54,325 nucleotides of DNA from Bacteroidota bacterium (GCA_020048915.1 JAIFLU010000122.1:1-54325), one strand, 5' to 3'; positions 1 to 8,187 are shown, counted from the first letter of the stretch. The notes: a model not told the origin generated them from the sequence alone. Numbers and translations are program-made.

Positions 1-227
1 TTTATTTCATTTGATTTTATCTCGTAATAAATAACGGTAATAGCGACTCCAACAATTATCCCTCCAATTAATAAAACCGAATTAATACTTGAGTTTTGCC
101 TTTGAATCTCAGAAGATATTGAAGGTTGGCTATCAAAAAGCTCTTCTAATGCAGGTTCTCTAAATAACTCATTCATTTTTGTAAATTTTATAGTTGCCAT
201 TTCCAACATTTTCAATAAGATATTCAT
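1..227 (-). CDS. Small membrane protein, C-terminal part outside window
   Basis: The reading frame runs off the left edge of the window. From the ATG at 227 it reads about 75 residues without a stop. Another in-frame ATG at 200 would give a protein beginning MATIKFTK and is at least as plausible, because the codons between the two add nothing recognisable. A polar N-terminal half rich in E, S and Q (ELFREPALEELFD) is followed by one clear hydrophobic segment (VLLIGGIIVGVAITVIYY), so this is probably a single-pass membrane protein. I do not recognise the family. It lies outside the island, on the chromosomal side of the left junction, and its start faces the terminator at 412-444. Confidence 0.45.
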   Translation of the reverse strand, partial: MNILLKMLEMATIKFTKMNELFREPALEELFDSQPSISSEIQRQNSSINSVLLIGGIIVGVAITVIYYEIKSNEI

Positions 228-411
228 AGCAACCGAATACCTTTTCCCCCCTTCTCATTTTTACGAATAGAGGTGAATTGATTTACTTTATCCTCTTGTT
301 CTCTTGTCTTTGATTTTCCATGATGAAGACAAAGAAAATAATTTATTTATTTCCCCCCAACTTTTCCGACTGATCCCCTTTATCCTCCCCTTCAAGCTAT
401 TTTATAAAAAT

Positions 412-444
412 AAAAAAGGCCATCTGGTAAAGATGACCTTTTTT
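412..444. terminator. Rho-independent terminator, probably bidirectional
   Basis: A 14-bp stem with one mismatch (412-425 pairing with 431-444) closes a short loop, with an A-run before and a T-run after, so it could work on either strand. It sits just outside the left junction and downstream, on the minus strand, of where tRNA-Val would have ended before the island inserted. It may be the tRNA's original terminator. Confidence 0.7.
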
Positions 445-497
445 ATTTATTTTCAAACTATGTTCAAACCATACGTTAGTTCAAACTTTTGAAACTC

Positions 498-544
498 TGT
501 GGGAGCAACAGGATTCGAACCTGTGACCCTCTGCTTGTAAGGCA
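498..544 (-). repeat. Left attachment site (attL): 3' fragment of tRNA-Val
   Basis: These 47 bp are identical to 36950-36996 in the same orientation. They cover the 3' half of tRNA-Val on the minus strand: discriminator base, acceptor 3' strand, T arm, variable region and part of the anticodon arm. After position 544 the tRNA sequence stops matching, so this copy is not a functional tRNA. It is the displaced chromosomal tRNA 3' end left by integration. Confidence 0.93.
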
Positions 545-553
545 TAATATTTT

Positions 554-580
554 TGGTTTTATATGGTTTTATTTGGTTTA
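554..580 (+). repeat. Three direct repeats with 10-bp period inside the left end
   Basis: TGGTTTTAT begins at 554 and 564, and TGGTTTA at 574, so the copies are one helical turn apart and lie on the same DNA face. They sit 10 bp inside the left attachment repeat. They could bind the recombination directionality factor or a bending protein; that role is inference. Confidence 0.45.
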
Positions 581-649
581 GTTTGTATTATATTTCAGGT
601 TATTACAGAATTTATCATTACTTTTGGATTCATAAAAAACTGATATTTG

Positions 650-669
650 AGTGCAAATAAAGTGCAAAT
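650..669 (+). repeat. Putative integrase arm-binding sites, left end
   Basis: AGTGCAAAT occurs at 650-658 and again at 661-669, an 11-bp period, immediately before the integrase start. The same doublet with the same spacing and orientation occurs at 36884-36903 inside the right end. Paired short repeats flanking the core on both sides are what arm-type sites of tyrosine recombinases look like. The left pair is close enough to the integrase start (679) to make self-repression possible. Confidence 0.65.
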
Positions 670-678
670 TATTGAAGT

Positions 679-1899
679 ATGAATACCAATGTTGTAATTA
701 CCCTGGACACAAGAAGAGAAAAGAGTGACAAGACTTACCCTGTCATTTTCAGACTTAGCCACAATGGAAAAACACTGCCGCTTTCAACCGGATATTCCGT
801 GCCTGAAAAATTTTGGGATGATGCAAGCCGTAAAATAAAGAACTCCTACAAAGGTATGGATAATGTAACCCGAGTGAATAACTTTCTTGAAAAAGAAAAA
901 TCCCGGTTCATTGACATTCTTACCAAACTCAAAGAAAAGGACGAACTTCGCTTTCTGTCCATTAATGAAATCAAAGAACGTCTTATTGTCAAAAAGAGTA
1001 CTGAAACCTTTTTCAGTTATACACAAGGTGTCATTGACGAACTTATCGTGCAAAGAAAAATCGGCAATGCACGGGTTTACAGTAATGTCCTTAGAGAAAT
1101 AAAGATATTCCGCGATAATAGTGATTTTTCTTTTAATGAACTGAATTATAAATTTTTGACAAGGTTTGAATCGTATTATCTGGGAAAAGGATTGGGGGAG
1201 AACGGTCTTTCTGTGTATATGCGCACAATGAGAGCGATTTTTAACCGAGCCGTTAAGGCCGGAGTTGCAGAGAAAGATGCCTACCCGTTTGACAATTACT
1301 CAATAAAAAGCAAGCCGACCAAAAAAAGAGCAATTGGGCCGGATGCCATACAGAAGATTGTTGAGCTTAAATACGATAAGGGCGATATTTTATTCGAGAC
1401 ACGCAATATATTTCTATTGAGCTTTTATCTCATGGGTGCGCCTTATGTCGATTTGGCTCATTTAAAAGTAAAAAATATCATTGACGGGAGAGTACAATAT
1501 AAACGCCAGAAAACAGGCAAGTTTCATGATATAAAAATCACTGAGAATCTCAAACCTATCCTTGATATATTTACTGAAGGGAAAATGCCCGACGAATACA
1601 TTCTGCCCGTTATCAAGCGGACAGAACTTGCAGAGCAATACAAAGACATCATGTGGGCTAGAAAACGGTACAATAAGCGTCTGAAGGATTTAGCCGAAGC
1701 CGCCGGGATAAAGGAGAACCTGACCTCTTATGTTTCGAGGCATTCGTTTGCATCCATTGCAAACAATATGGCCGTTCCCCTCACCGCTATCAGTGAAATG
1801 CTCGGCCATCAGAAAATATCCACAACACAGGTTTATCTGGCAGGGTTACAGAAAGAGATAATTGACGATTATAATGAGAGGATTATTTCAGGGAAATGA
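679..1899 (+). CDS. Tyrosine recombinase (integrase) of the island
   Basis: This 406-residue protein is a Bacteroidota-type phage/ICE integrase. It would insert and excise the island at the 3' half of tRNA-Val. The N-terminal 90 or so residues (VVITLDTRREKSDKTYPVIF) form the arm-DNA-binding domain typical of the group, a SAM-like core-binding domain follows, and the catalytic domain starts near residue 215. In the catalytic part I see RQKTGK (beta-strand lysine), SRHSFAS with Arg354, LGH with His377 and the nucleophile Tyr386 in TTQVYLA. The first catalytic arginine is not where XerC/lambda-type enzymes have it: the segment reads GAPYVDLAHL. The His of the usual HxxR box is Ser. Both changes occur in some Bacteroidota integrases as I remember them. 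The gene lies directly beside the left attachment repeat and reads into the island. Its start follows the arm-like repeats at 650-669. Confidence 0.93.
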   Translation: MNTNVVITLDTRREKSDKTYPVIFRLSHNGKTLPLSTGYSVPEKFWDDASRKIKNSYKGMDNVTRVNNFLEKEKSRFIDILTKLKEKDELRFLSINEIKERLIVKKSTETFFSYTQGVIDELIVQRKIGNARVYSNVLREIKIFRDNSDFSFNELNYKFLTRFESYYLGKGLGENGLSVYMRTMRAIFNRAVKAGVAEKDAYPFDNYSIKSKPTKKRAIGPDAIQKIVELKYDKGDILFETRNIFLLSFYLMGAPYVDLAHLKVKNIIDGRVQYKRQKTGKFHDIKITENLKPILDIFTEGKMPDEYILPVIKRTELAEQYKDIMWARKRYNKRLKDLAEAAGIKENLTSYVSRHSFASIANNMAVPLTAISEMLGHQKISTTQVYLAGLQKEIIDDYNERIISGK

Positions 1900-1927
1900 G
1901 AAAATTTGAGTATTTATGCAATACATA

Positions 1928-3097
1928 TCAAGGTTTACAATAGATATAAACATCTACTCCAATTTCCTGACAGCTGGAAACCAATGATGATATAAACCAT
2001 AAAATTTGAATAACCTCATTTTTCTCACGGAAATTCATATTCGCGATTAATTCGTCTAGCTTTGTTTTCAAACCTGTCTTTGAAACAAAGTCAATCACTA
2101 AATAAACCTCTCTTTTTAAATTTGGATTCTTGGTTGTTTGCTTAAACTGATTAATCGCGCCAACAACACTATTTCCTTTCCGTAAACGATTAATCCCAGT
2201 CGTAACATTATCATTTGTGTACAAAGCACTCCAGAATCCATCTTTAGATTCAAGCTGAAAATCTTGAGGACACAAATTTCCAAGGTTTTTCTGTGCTTGC
2301 CCTACGATATCCTGAAAAGAGGATGCTGAATAACCAGAATCCTTATGCTTCGAATGAAAAAACATAATTTTATCATCAGTAATCCCTATATGATCAGCCC
2401 ATTCTTTACCTAAATCATCACAAATAAAATAATCACAATTATTCACAAATGTATTTTCAACAAATCCAAATATTGAATTTAAATCAAATTTAGTTTGGCC
2501 GACTGAAAAGTTGCCCTTTTCTGAGATTGTCACATCTAATTCCGGACGAGGTATAAAAATCTTCAGAAAATGGTCAATATTTCCAAGAAGTTTATTATCC
2601 TTAAATAGTTTTCTATTTGTATAAATCAAATCGAAATTTTCGAAGTTAACTATAAACTGATTAGTTTGATTAACGTAGTCAATAAACGATATTTCTGTAC
2701 TATCAGACCTGACAAGAATGACATTTTTTAGTTTGTCCGATTTCAGGGTAATTGACTTGTCATTTAATTTTAAACATAAATCACTTGCAATAGAATTCGA
2801 AACTTTATAAACATTCCCACTACTATTAGAAACAGTATCAATTCGGCAGAGTTTATTAAATTTGTCCAGTTGTTTAAAAACATCTAGAACTCTTTCGTTA
2901 TTCTCAGTTCTGATAATAATCTTGTCAATCAAATGATTTTCAAAATCTTCATATAAATTTGAGAATATAAATAATATTCCAATCGGTACTAAAGAGTCTT
3001 TAATTGTTTCATAATCTTGAGGTTCGGCAAATATGGTTAAAAAGGTATCATGATTGACATGACGTTTAATTTTTTCAATCTGATTTTTTGACCACAT
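1928..3097 (-). CDS. C-terminal part of a split nuclease-like protein
   Basis: This 389-residue reading frame has no name I can give with confidence. Near its C-terminal third it carries CDD-GKEWADHIG, then FFHSKHKD and SFQDIVGQAQKNLG. As I remember them, proteins with the pattern D-x-G-x-E-x-A-D then H-x-K then GQAQK-[SN] occur in defence loci and fit a PD-(D/E)XK-like nuclease fold, with Asp, Glu and Lys as metal and catalytic residues. That reading is inference. It is convergent with the integrase. Eleven bases separate it from the upstream frame 3109-3741, and an 8-bp tandem duplication there explains the break: with one copy removed, the two frames join into one 601-residue protein (see the repeat at 3111-3126). 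It may be an inactivated gene. The DNA is AT-rich like other cargo. Confidence 0.6.
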   Translation of the reverse strand: MWSKNQIEKIKRHVNHDTFLTIFAEPQDYETIKDSLVPIGILFIFSNLYEDFENHLIDKIIIRTENNERVLDVFKQLDKFNKLCRIDTVSNSSGNVYKVSNSIASDLCLKLNDKSITLKSDKLKNVILVRSDSTEISFIDYVNQTNQFIVNFENFDLIYTNRKLFKDNKLLGNIDHFLKIFIPRPELDVTISEKGNFSVGQTKFDLNSIFGFVENTFVNNCDYFICDDLGKEWADHIGITDDKIMFFHSKHKDSGYSASSFQDIVGQAQKNLGNLCPQDFQLESKDGFWSALYTNDNVTTGINRLRKGNSVVGAINQFKQTTKNPNLKREVYLVIDFVSKTGLKTKLDELIANMNFREKNEVIQILWFISSLVSSCQEIGVDVYIYCKP

Positions 3098-3108
3098 TAA
3101 AAATGTCT

Positions 3109-3741
3109 TTATATCATTATATCATTTTTCTTTCCGAATTTATTAATTCGAGAGGAGTTTAACATAATAGATACTTTTTCGCTCAAATTATTAACTCTTA
3201 AAGAATTAAGAACATAATTGCCGGCTCCTAAAGAAGAAAAATTTTCTTTTAAGTCTGTGGCCTCTATACTTTTTTGCCTAACCGCTTTATCTGAAACATT
3301 CATATTTTTAAGACCGAATTTTTCGAACAAAGTATTATCATCTACAAATAAAGTAGAAAGTGTCTTATAATCAATTGGGATAAAAAATTTTAAGAATTCT
3401 TGAATGTTAGAAATATTCTTTTTTGATATAACCAAATAGTCCCCAATTTCAGCAATCAGTAAATATGCAAGTTTAGTCTCAATCCATTTTTCAATTTCCA
3501 CATCAATAAAGGTCGGTTTTGTTTCATATTTAAATACACAGAAGGAATACTTTATTTCTTCTGTAGCGATTGTAATTTTTCTATTAATTATATTTAACAG
3601 ATAGTTACTTGATTTTTCAATCGAAGCCGCCTTAAATACGTCACTAATTTTCTTGTATGAAATATGAACAGAACTTATATTTTTTAAAAAATAAGCATTT
3701 TCATTAAGGACAATATTCCCAAGTATTTCTTCTTCAGTCAT
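3109..3741 (-). CDS. N-terminal part of the same split protein
   Basis: This 210-residue frame ends early, at a TAA created by the 8-bp tandem duplication at 3111-3126. It begins MTEEEILGNIVLNENAYFLK and shows no signal peptide, membrane segment or motif I recognise; it is a mixed alpha/beta sequence rich in Asn, Ser, Lys and Ile. Its last residues (RINKFGKKNDI) lead straight into KTFLMWSKNQIEK of the downstream frame once one 8-bp unit is dropped, so the two were almost certainly one gene. Its own start is supported by the 150-bp AT-rich gap before it. It might still be translated as a truncated product. Confidence 0.6.
   Translation of the reverse strand: MTEEEILGNIVLNENAYFLKNISSVHISYKKISDVFKAASIEKSSNYLLNIINRKITIATEEIKYSFCVFKYETKPTFIDVEIEKWIETKLAYLLIAEIGDYLVISKKNISNIQEFLKFFIPIDYKTLSTLFVDDNTLFEKFGLKNMNVSDKAVRQKSIEATDLKENFSSLGAGNYVLNSLRVNNLSEKVSIMLNSSRINKFGKKNDIMI
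3111..3126 (-). repeat. 8-bp tandem duplication causing a frameshift
   Basis: ATATCATT is repeated exactly at 3111-3118 and 3119-3126. Reading the minus strand with both copies gives a stop at 3109-3111. With one copy, the frame 3109-3741 continues without a stop into 1928-3097 (602 codons in total). A slippage event could switch it back. Confidence 0.85.
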
Positions 3742-3963
3742 GATTTTATACTTTATTTATATTCAAAATAATTCCTAATAAAACTTCAAGTTTTAGACAA
3801 GCACAGTAAAATTAGATTATAGTTCTTTTAATAACAAATACAAGGCGTTAATTTAAAAAACATTACATACTATAGCATGTGATAAATCTGTCTCATGCTT
3901 GTTTTTGAATCTGTGAGAAATATTCCATACTATTTACTATTTTTATCCTTCAAACCGAACAGT

Positions 3964-4233
3964 ATGGAAGTTATTTGCCTTGAGAGCGAGGCGTTTTACA
4001 GTCTCGTCGAGAATGTTGTTCAGAGAATAAAGGAAAAAAACGGTATCAAACACGATAAATGGCTTGATACCGAGAAGGCGATGGAATTGTTGAATATCAA
4101 ATCCAAAACAACCCTTCAGACGCTACGGGATGAAGGGAAAATACGTTTTACCCAACCGCAAAGGAAAATTATCCTGTATGATAGGGATTCCATCATCGCA
4201 TATCTGGAAAAATATGCCAGAGAAGCCTTTTAG
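3964..4233 (+). CDS. Small helix-turn-helix protein, excisionase/MerR-like
   Basis: From the ATG at 3964 this is an 89-residue protein (MEVICLESEAFYSLV...). An earlier ATG at 3895 would add an unrelated hydrophobic stretch and is less likely. A helical N-terminal segment is followed by a winged-helix domain: KWLDTEKAMELLNIKSKTTLQTLRD is the helix-turn-helix, then KIRFTQPQRKIILYDRDSI the wing, then a final helix. Such 'helix-turn-helix domain' proteins accompany many Bacteroidota integrative elements and are related to excisionases (Xis, HTH_17 type). It could be the directionality factor of integrase 1 or a regulator of the mobilisation genes; I cannot tell which. Its stop overlaps the stop of the convergent gene below. 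Confidence 0.75.
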   Translation: MEVICLESEAFYSLVENVVQRIKEKNGIKHDKWLDTEKAMELLNIKSKTTLQTLRDEGKIRFTQPQRKIILYDRDSIIAYLEKYAREAF

Positions 4234-5207
4234 TTCGGTTTGATTTTCTTCTGCGCTATATATTCGCAATCCTCATGTGTACCAAATAATCGCTGTATAA
4301 ACTCTTCCAACGGTTCTTCCTTATGAAGAGATTTCTCACGCAACTGCATACAATAAATCCGCACTGCCAATTCATTAATAGCATAATCTTTATCATCTGT
4401 CGGAAGCTTTCCGATTATGCGGATTATTTGCTCTCGGGCAAGACTGCCGAACTCAGGTAAATTCTGCGGCATTTCCATGAAGTCATTCATTCGGACTGAA
4501 CCGTAATCAAAGTTATCTGCCCCCTCTAATTTATAATTTATAAGATTAGATAATCTGTTGCTGTATTTGGAAAGCTCATAACCGTCCTTCCTGCCCATTT
4601 CATATTTTTCGGAATAAGACTTTCCTTCAAGCTTTTTGAGCAAATCTTTAGCTGTTTCCGAAGCCTTCCGATGTAATTCTTCATGGTAATTGCTGTATTC
4701 ATCTTCAAGCCAGAACATTCGGATAATCATATCGGTAATAAAAGCCTTATTACTTTTATCCTTGATAAGAAATTTTTGCGGCAAATCATCTTTACCTGCT
4801 TTAGGTTCGGTATTTTTAACGTACATCCTTACAGCCAATTCCACTTGCGCAAAGTCATACAATTTTACCGGAAGGTAACCGAGTGTCTCCTTGATATACA
4901 TTCTGGCAGTTGCACCGTATTCGGGGAGAGATTCCTTTGCCCCCATATAAAGGTCAAGACTTTCATTCCCGTATGAGAAATTATTTCCCTCTGCATTATC
5001 AATGTAATAATGCATCAGATGTCCCATTCTCGGGGAATAATATTTCAGATATTGGTAGACTTCCTTACCGATTTGGAGATGTTTATCCTTGGGGATGGCT
5101 TCCAACATTTTTTGCACTAAAGCGGTAACCCTTTTTGCTTCGGACTCAACGTCTGCTTCAAGATTGATTTCTGAAATTATTTTTTCAGCTTCTGCACACC
5201 GGTTCAT
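4230..5207 (-). CDS. Island protein with an internal duplication, function unknown
   Basis: From the likely ATG at 5207 (MNRCAEAEKIISEI) it is 325 residues; a TTG 57 bp earlier would extend it without reason. The protein consists of two copies of a roughly 95-residue unit. Copy one has LPEYGATARMYIKETLGYLP with AQVELAVRMYV; copy two has LPEFGSLAREQIIRIIGKLP with AINELAVRIYC. Each is preceded by a charged helix and an aromatic segment (YYSPRMGHLMHYYID against YSNRLSNLINYKLEG). It is soluble, helical and acidic. I know no family for it. It is divergent from the gene at 5270, with 62 bp between starts, and sits next to the coupling-protein genes, so a role in mobilisation or element maintenance is possible but unproven. 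Confidence 0.65.
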   Translation of the reverse strand: MNRCAEAEKIISEINLEADVESEAKRVTALVQKMLEAIPKDKHLQIGKEVYQYLKYYSPRMGHLMHYYIDNAEGNNFSYGNESLDLYMGAKESLPEYGATARMYIKETLGYLPVKLYDFAQVELAVRMYVKNTEPKAGKDDLPQKFLIKDKSNKAFITDMIIRMFWLEDEYSNYHEELHRKASETAKDLLKKLEGKSYSEKYEMGRKDGYELSKYSNRLSNLINYKLEGADNFDYGSVRMNDFMEMPQNLPEFGSLAREQIIRIIGKLPTDDKDYAINELAVRIYCMQLREKSLHKEEPLEEFIQRLFGTHEDCEYIAQKKIKPN

Positions 5208-5269
5208 TGATTTTCTCCATATTTGTTTTTGATATATTTTACCTGAAAATATTTCCCATATCAACCATT

Positions 5270-5872
5270 ATGGAAGAAAAAAAGAAAGAACCTATACTTG
5301 TTAAAGACCTTCTGGATAAGAGTTCTTCAGAGGATGCCAACCGGGAACTGCTCAAAATCGAGGTCGAGTATAACCGGGAAAAGCAGGATTTTGAAAACCG
5401 ATATCTTGAACGTAACGGAATTATATTTGACGGGAAAAACAGAGGAAATTTAACTCATGCCGACGGTGTAAGAGATTTGGATATTCAGAAAGAGTCTTTT
5501 CGGATGTTAAAGGATAAATATCTGGGAAAAGCAGAAGAGACCTACGATAAATATCATCCTGAAAGTGTAGTGGATAAATTGTCGGAAAGCGAGAAAGCCG
5601 ATAGAGAACTCTATACCAAAGGGTATAACCACGGTTTTGAGCTTAAGGCTCATGAGCCTGAACTTGCTTCAAAATTACAGGAAAATTTACGTGACATAGA
5701 AACTCCATATGCCAAAGGGAATAAGGACGGAAATATGCAATGCAGTAGAGAAGAACTAACAAGTAAATTACAGGAACGAAGCAAAGAAAAAAGTCGCGAC
5801 AATATTCAGGAAAAAGAAAAAAATCCGAATTTTGACAAAAAGCAGGATTTACCCCGTGACAGGGATATTTAG
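5270..5872 (+). CDS. Charged, helical island protein, function unknown
   Basis: From ATG 5270 (MEEKKKEPILVKDLLDK) it is 200 residues; a TTG at 5207 would overlap the divergent gene's start and is rejected. It is extremely rich in Lys, Glu and Asp and is predicted helical. Residues around 118-175 hold two related units: LYTKGYNHGFELKAHEPELASKLQE and YAKGNKDGNMQCSREELTSKLQE, each ending in ELxSKLQE. The tail is a low-complexity run of K, E, N and D. No enzyme motif is visible. It precedes the coupling-protein gene by 122 bp in the same direction and may be co-transcribed with it, which fits an accessory mobilisation protein; that is inference only. Confidence 0.6.
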   Translation: MEEKKKEPILVKDLLDKSSSEDANRELLKIEVEYNREKQDFENRYLERNGIIFDGKNRGNLTHADGVRDLDIQKESFRMLKDKYLGKAEETYDKYHPESVVDKLSESEKADRELYTKGYNHGFELKAHEPELASKLQENLRDIETPYAKGNKDGNMQCSREELTSKLQERSKEKSRDNIQEKEKNPNFDKKQDLPRDRDI

Positions 5873-5968
5873 TCCTGACAAACCACAATATTTCCGTGAT
5901 ATTCTTCCTAAAATATAAATAAAAATCTGCTGTCCCCCTTTTCAATTAAGGTATTAAATTTTTATTTT

Positions 5969-5992
5969 CACATTCTTTCAAAATAGAATGTG
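5969..5992 (+). promoter_or_regulatory. Perfect inverted repeat beside the coupling-protein start
   Basis: CACATTCT (5969-5976) and AGAATGTG (5985-5992) form a perfect 8-bp palindrome with an 8-base spacer, ending two bases before the ATG at 5995. It could be an operator, or a hairpin in the messenger that hides the ribosome-binding region. Confidence 0.5.
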
Positions 5993-5994
5993 AC

Positions 5995-7407
5995 ATGCCC
6001 TATAATTTGGAATCCCCGATTTTAAACATCGGAAATAAATACTCCTGGACTCTTCGAAATGCCGTGGAAGGCGTTCAGATATTCGGAGGTATCGGTTCGG
6101 GTAAGACTTCGGGGTCCGGTAAAATGCTTGCTATTAAATACCTTCAAGCCGGATTCGGCGGTCTGGTATTATCGGTCAAACCGGATGAACGGAAACTTTG
6201 GGAAGGTTATTGTCGGGAAACAGGCCGTACAAACGATTTGATTATTGTTCATCCCGACAATCGGCATAGGTTTAATTTTATTGACTATGAAATGAACCGT
6301 GAAGGTGCAGGCGCGGGGTTAACAGAAAACCTTGTCATGGTTCTAAAAACAGTTATCAATGCCGGCGAACTTCAGAAAAAAACACTCGCATCTAATGACG
6401 CTTTTTGGGACAATGCCCTTGATATGCTTATTTTCAATGTTATTGACCTTTGTCAACTGGCATATGAAACAGTAACTTTGAAACAGCTTATATCCATTGC
6501 TCAATCCATACCTGAGAGTCCGGAAAAACTGAAAGACCCGGATTTTTTTTTGAAAAATGAATTCGGCAAAGCTCTCTTTGAAATAAAGCTTAAACGGGAT
6601 GAAAAAAGGCTTTCTTTGAAGCAGATGAGGATATATGAGAATGCCGAGAATTACTTCCTTTCAAATTTTATCCCTTTGAATGAAAGAACACGTTCAGTTA
6701 TAGAACATTCCTTCCTGGGGTTGCTGTTTCAATTGGACAGAGACCCTGTATATTCGCTGTTCTGTTCAAGTGAAAACAATTTCAAACCGGAGGATAGTAT
6801 TGGCGGAAAAATTATATTTATCGACCTTCCGATTAAATATTATGATAAAGTCGGCAGAGGCATACAGATATTGTTTAAATACATTTGGCAACGCGCTATG
6901 GAACGCAGAAACGTTGCGGATAATGACCGTCCCGTGTTCCTTTGGGCTGATGAAGCCCAAAACTTCATACATGAACATGATATAGATTATCAGGCCACAG
7001 CACGAAGTGCACGGGTATGTACCGTTTATTTGACACAGAATATGCCGAACTATTTTGCACACATGGGCGGCGATAGCGGAAAATACCACGTTCAAAGCTT
7101 TCTCGGAACATTGGGCACTAAAATATTTCATGCGAACACCGACAACTCCACCAATCAATATGCGTCCGATTTAATCGGAAAAGATATGATGATTGCCCAA
7201 AGCGGGAGTAAAACTATGGGCAAAAACTATTCAAAGACCACAGGCTGGTCGGAAACGCGGGATTACCTTGTGCGCCCTGAACAATTTGTTTTTCTGAGAA
7301 CCGGCGGCGCAAAAAATCACTATATCGTTGACGGAATCATGCATTGTCAGGATGCTCCGTGGAAAGAAGAAAACAGTTATCACCTTGCATTTTTTAACCA
7401 AAAATAA
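5995..7407 (+). CDS. Type IV coupling-protein-like ATPase (TraD/TraG type)
   Basis: This 470-residue protein would deliver the relaxase-DNA complex to a transfer channel. Walker A is GGIGSGKTS at residues 31-39 (Lys37); Walker B is FLWADEAQNF near residue 318. Downstream are the conserved ARSARVCTVYLTQN segment and the FLRTGGAKNHYIVDG end seen in TraD/TraG/VirD4-like ATPases. A usual coupling protein starts with two membrane helices; here the N-terminus goes directly into the ATPase. The next gene, 6 bp downstream, is a multi-pass membrane protein and probably supplies the missing anchor, so the two may make one split coupling complex. No type IV channel genes are nearby, so the element likely borrows a helper's channel. 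A plain FtsK/HerA-like role cannot be excluded from sequence alone. Confidence 0.82.
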   Translation: MPYNLESPILNIGNKYSWTLRNAVEGVQIFGGIGSGKTSGSGKMLAIKYLQAGFGGLVLSVKPDERKLWEGYCRETGRTNDLIIVHPDNRHRFNFIDYEMNREGAGAGLTENLVMVLKTVINAGELQKKTLASNDAFWDNALDMLIFNVIDLCQLAYETVTLKQLISIAQSIPESPEKLKDPDFFLKNEFGKALFEIKLKRDEKRLSLKQMRIYENAENYFLSNFIPLNERTRSVIEHSFLGLLFQLDRDPVYSLFCSSENNFKPEDSIGGKIIFIDLPIKYYDKVGRGIQILFKYIWQRAMERRNVADNDRPVFLWADEAQNFIHEHDIDYQATARSARVCTVYLTQNMPNYFAHMGGDSGKYHVQSFLGTLGTKIFHANTDNSTNQYASDLIGKDMMIAQSGSKTMGKNYSKTTGWSETRDYLVRPEQFVFLRTGGAKNHYIVDGIMHCQDAPWKEENSYHLAFFNQK

Positions 7408-7413
7408 CCAACC

Positions 7414-8187
7414 ATGAAAAAGAACATTTATTACAGGGCTGTTTACGGCCATAAGAACCTCATTCGTGAAATTGTATATGGTGTGATTACAGCACTAGCC
7501 AATTATCCAAGCTTAATCATTTATTCTGTTTTCCGTCGAAACATGGGAGAACGTTTTTATTCACTGGCCTCATCTATCGGATTTGCTGTGTTTATGTTGC
7601 TTCCCGCATTACCCGGATTAGTCGGTCATGATTCATCATTCGCTTATTTTGATATTTCGGAAACGTTCAATTGGTTCTGGGTCTTATTCACATTTGCATT
7701 TATAGGTATTGCTATTCTCCGTAGGTTGGAATTTTCACGCACCGGATATACCTTCGATACGGAACGATTCAGCTACTCTGAAGGCGAACAAATGGCTTTC
7801 TGGGGCGAATTAAATCAATCTTTTCCCCAATTGAGAATCAATCCTATCAATGTTTCAAGATATTACGAACCGTTAGTCGTTTTTCTTGTCGGATTCTTTC
7901 TTGCTCTGTTACCGTTTACAGGAATAACCGGTGATTTCTTAATGCTGACAGCTATACTGCACTATGGTAAGGTATTTGTGCTATGGCAACGCGGGAGAGA
8001 GTTTGTTTTGAACCAAATAGATGAGATAATCGCAAACGAGGATATGGGTAGAACGTTTTTGGATGACGAAACAGAAGCAAGCGGCAGAGGGTTTAAAATG
8101 AATTGCCCTAGACCGAAAAACCCTGAAATGAGGGAGAAAGTATTAAGTCATATGATAGATGAAAGTGAAGGTTCGGTGGTTAGCTAA
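7414..8187 (+). CDS. Membrane protein, likely partner of the coupling ATPase
   Basis: This 257-residue protein begins MKKNIYYRAVYGHKNLIRE. It has hydrophobic segments near residues 47-70 (SLASSIGFAVFMLLPALPG), 86-104 (NWFWVLFTFAFIGIAIL) and a pair around 155-190 (VVFLVGFFLALLPFTG; GDFLMLTAILHYG), so three to four membrane passes with soluble ends. The C-terminal 60 residues are charged and probably cytoplasmic. No known family name comes to mind. The gap to the coupling ATPase stop is only 6 bp, so they are surely one operon. The arrangement suggests that it anchors the ATPase at the inner membrane; that is inference. Confidence 0.7.
   Translation: MKKNIYYRAVYGHKNLIREIVYGVITALANYPSLIIYSVFRRNMGERFYSLASSIGFAVFMLLPALPGLVGHDSSFAYFDISETFNWFWVLFTFAFIGIAILRRLEFSRTGYTFDTERFSYSEGEQMAFWGELNQSFPQLRINPINVSRYYEPLVVFLVGFFLALLPFTGITGDFLMLTAILHYGKVFVLWQRGREFVLNQIDEIIANEDMGRTFLDDETEASGRGFKMNCPRPKNPEMREKVLSHMIDESEGSVVS

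Noticed and set aside
304..492. 62-residue open frame
   Set aside because: It spans the terminator hairpin at 412-444 and reads low-complexity F/K/P; it is not a credible gene.
498..544. A tRNA gene at the left end
   Set aside because: Only the 3' half is present; the sequence after 544 does not complete a cloverleaf.
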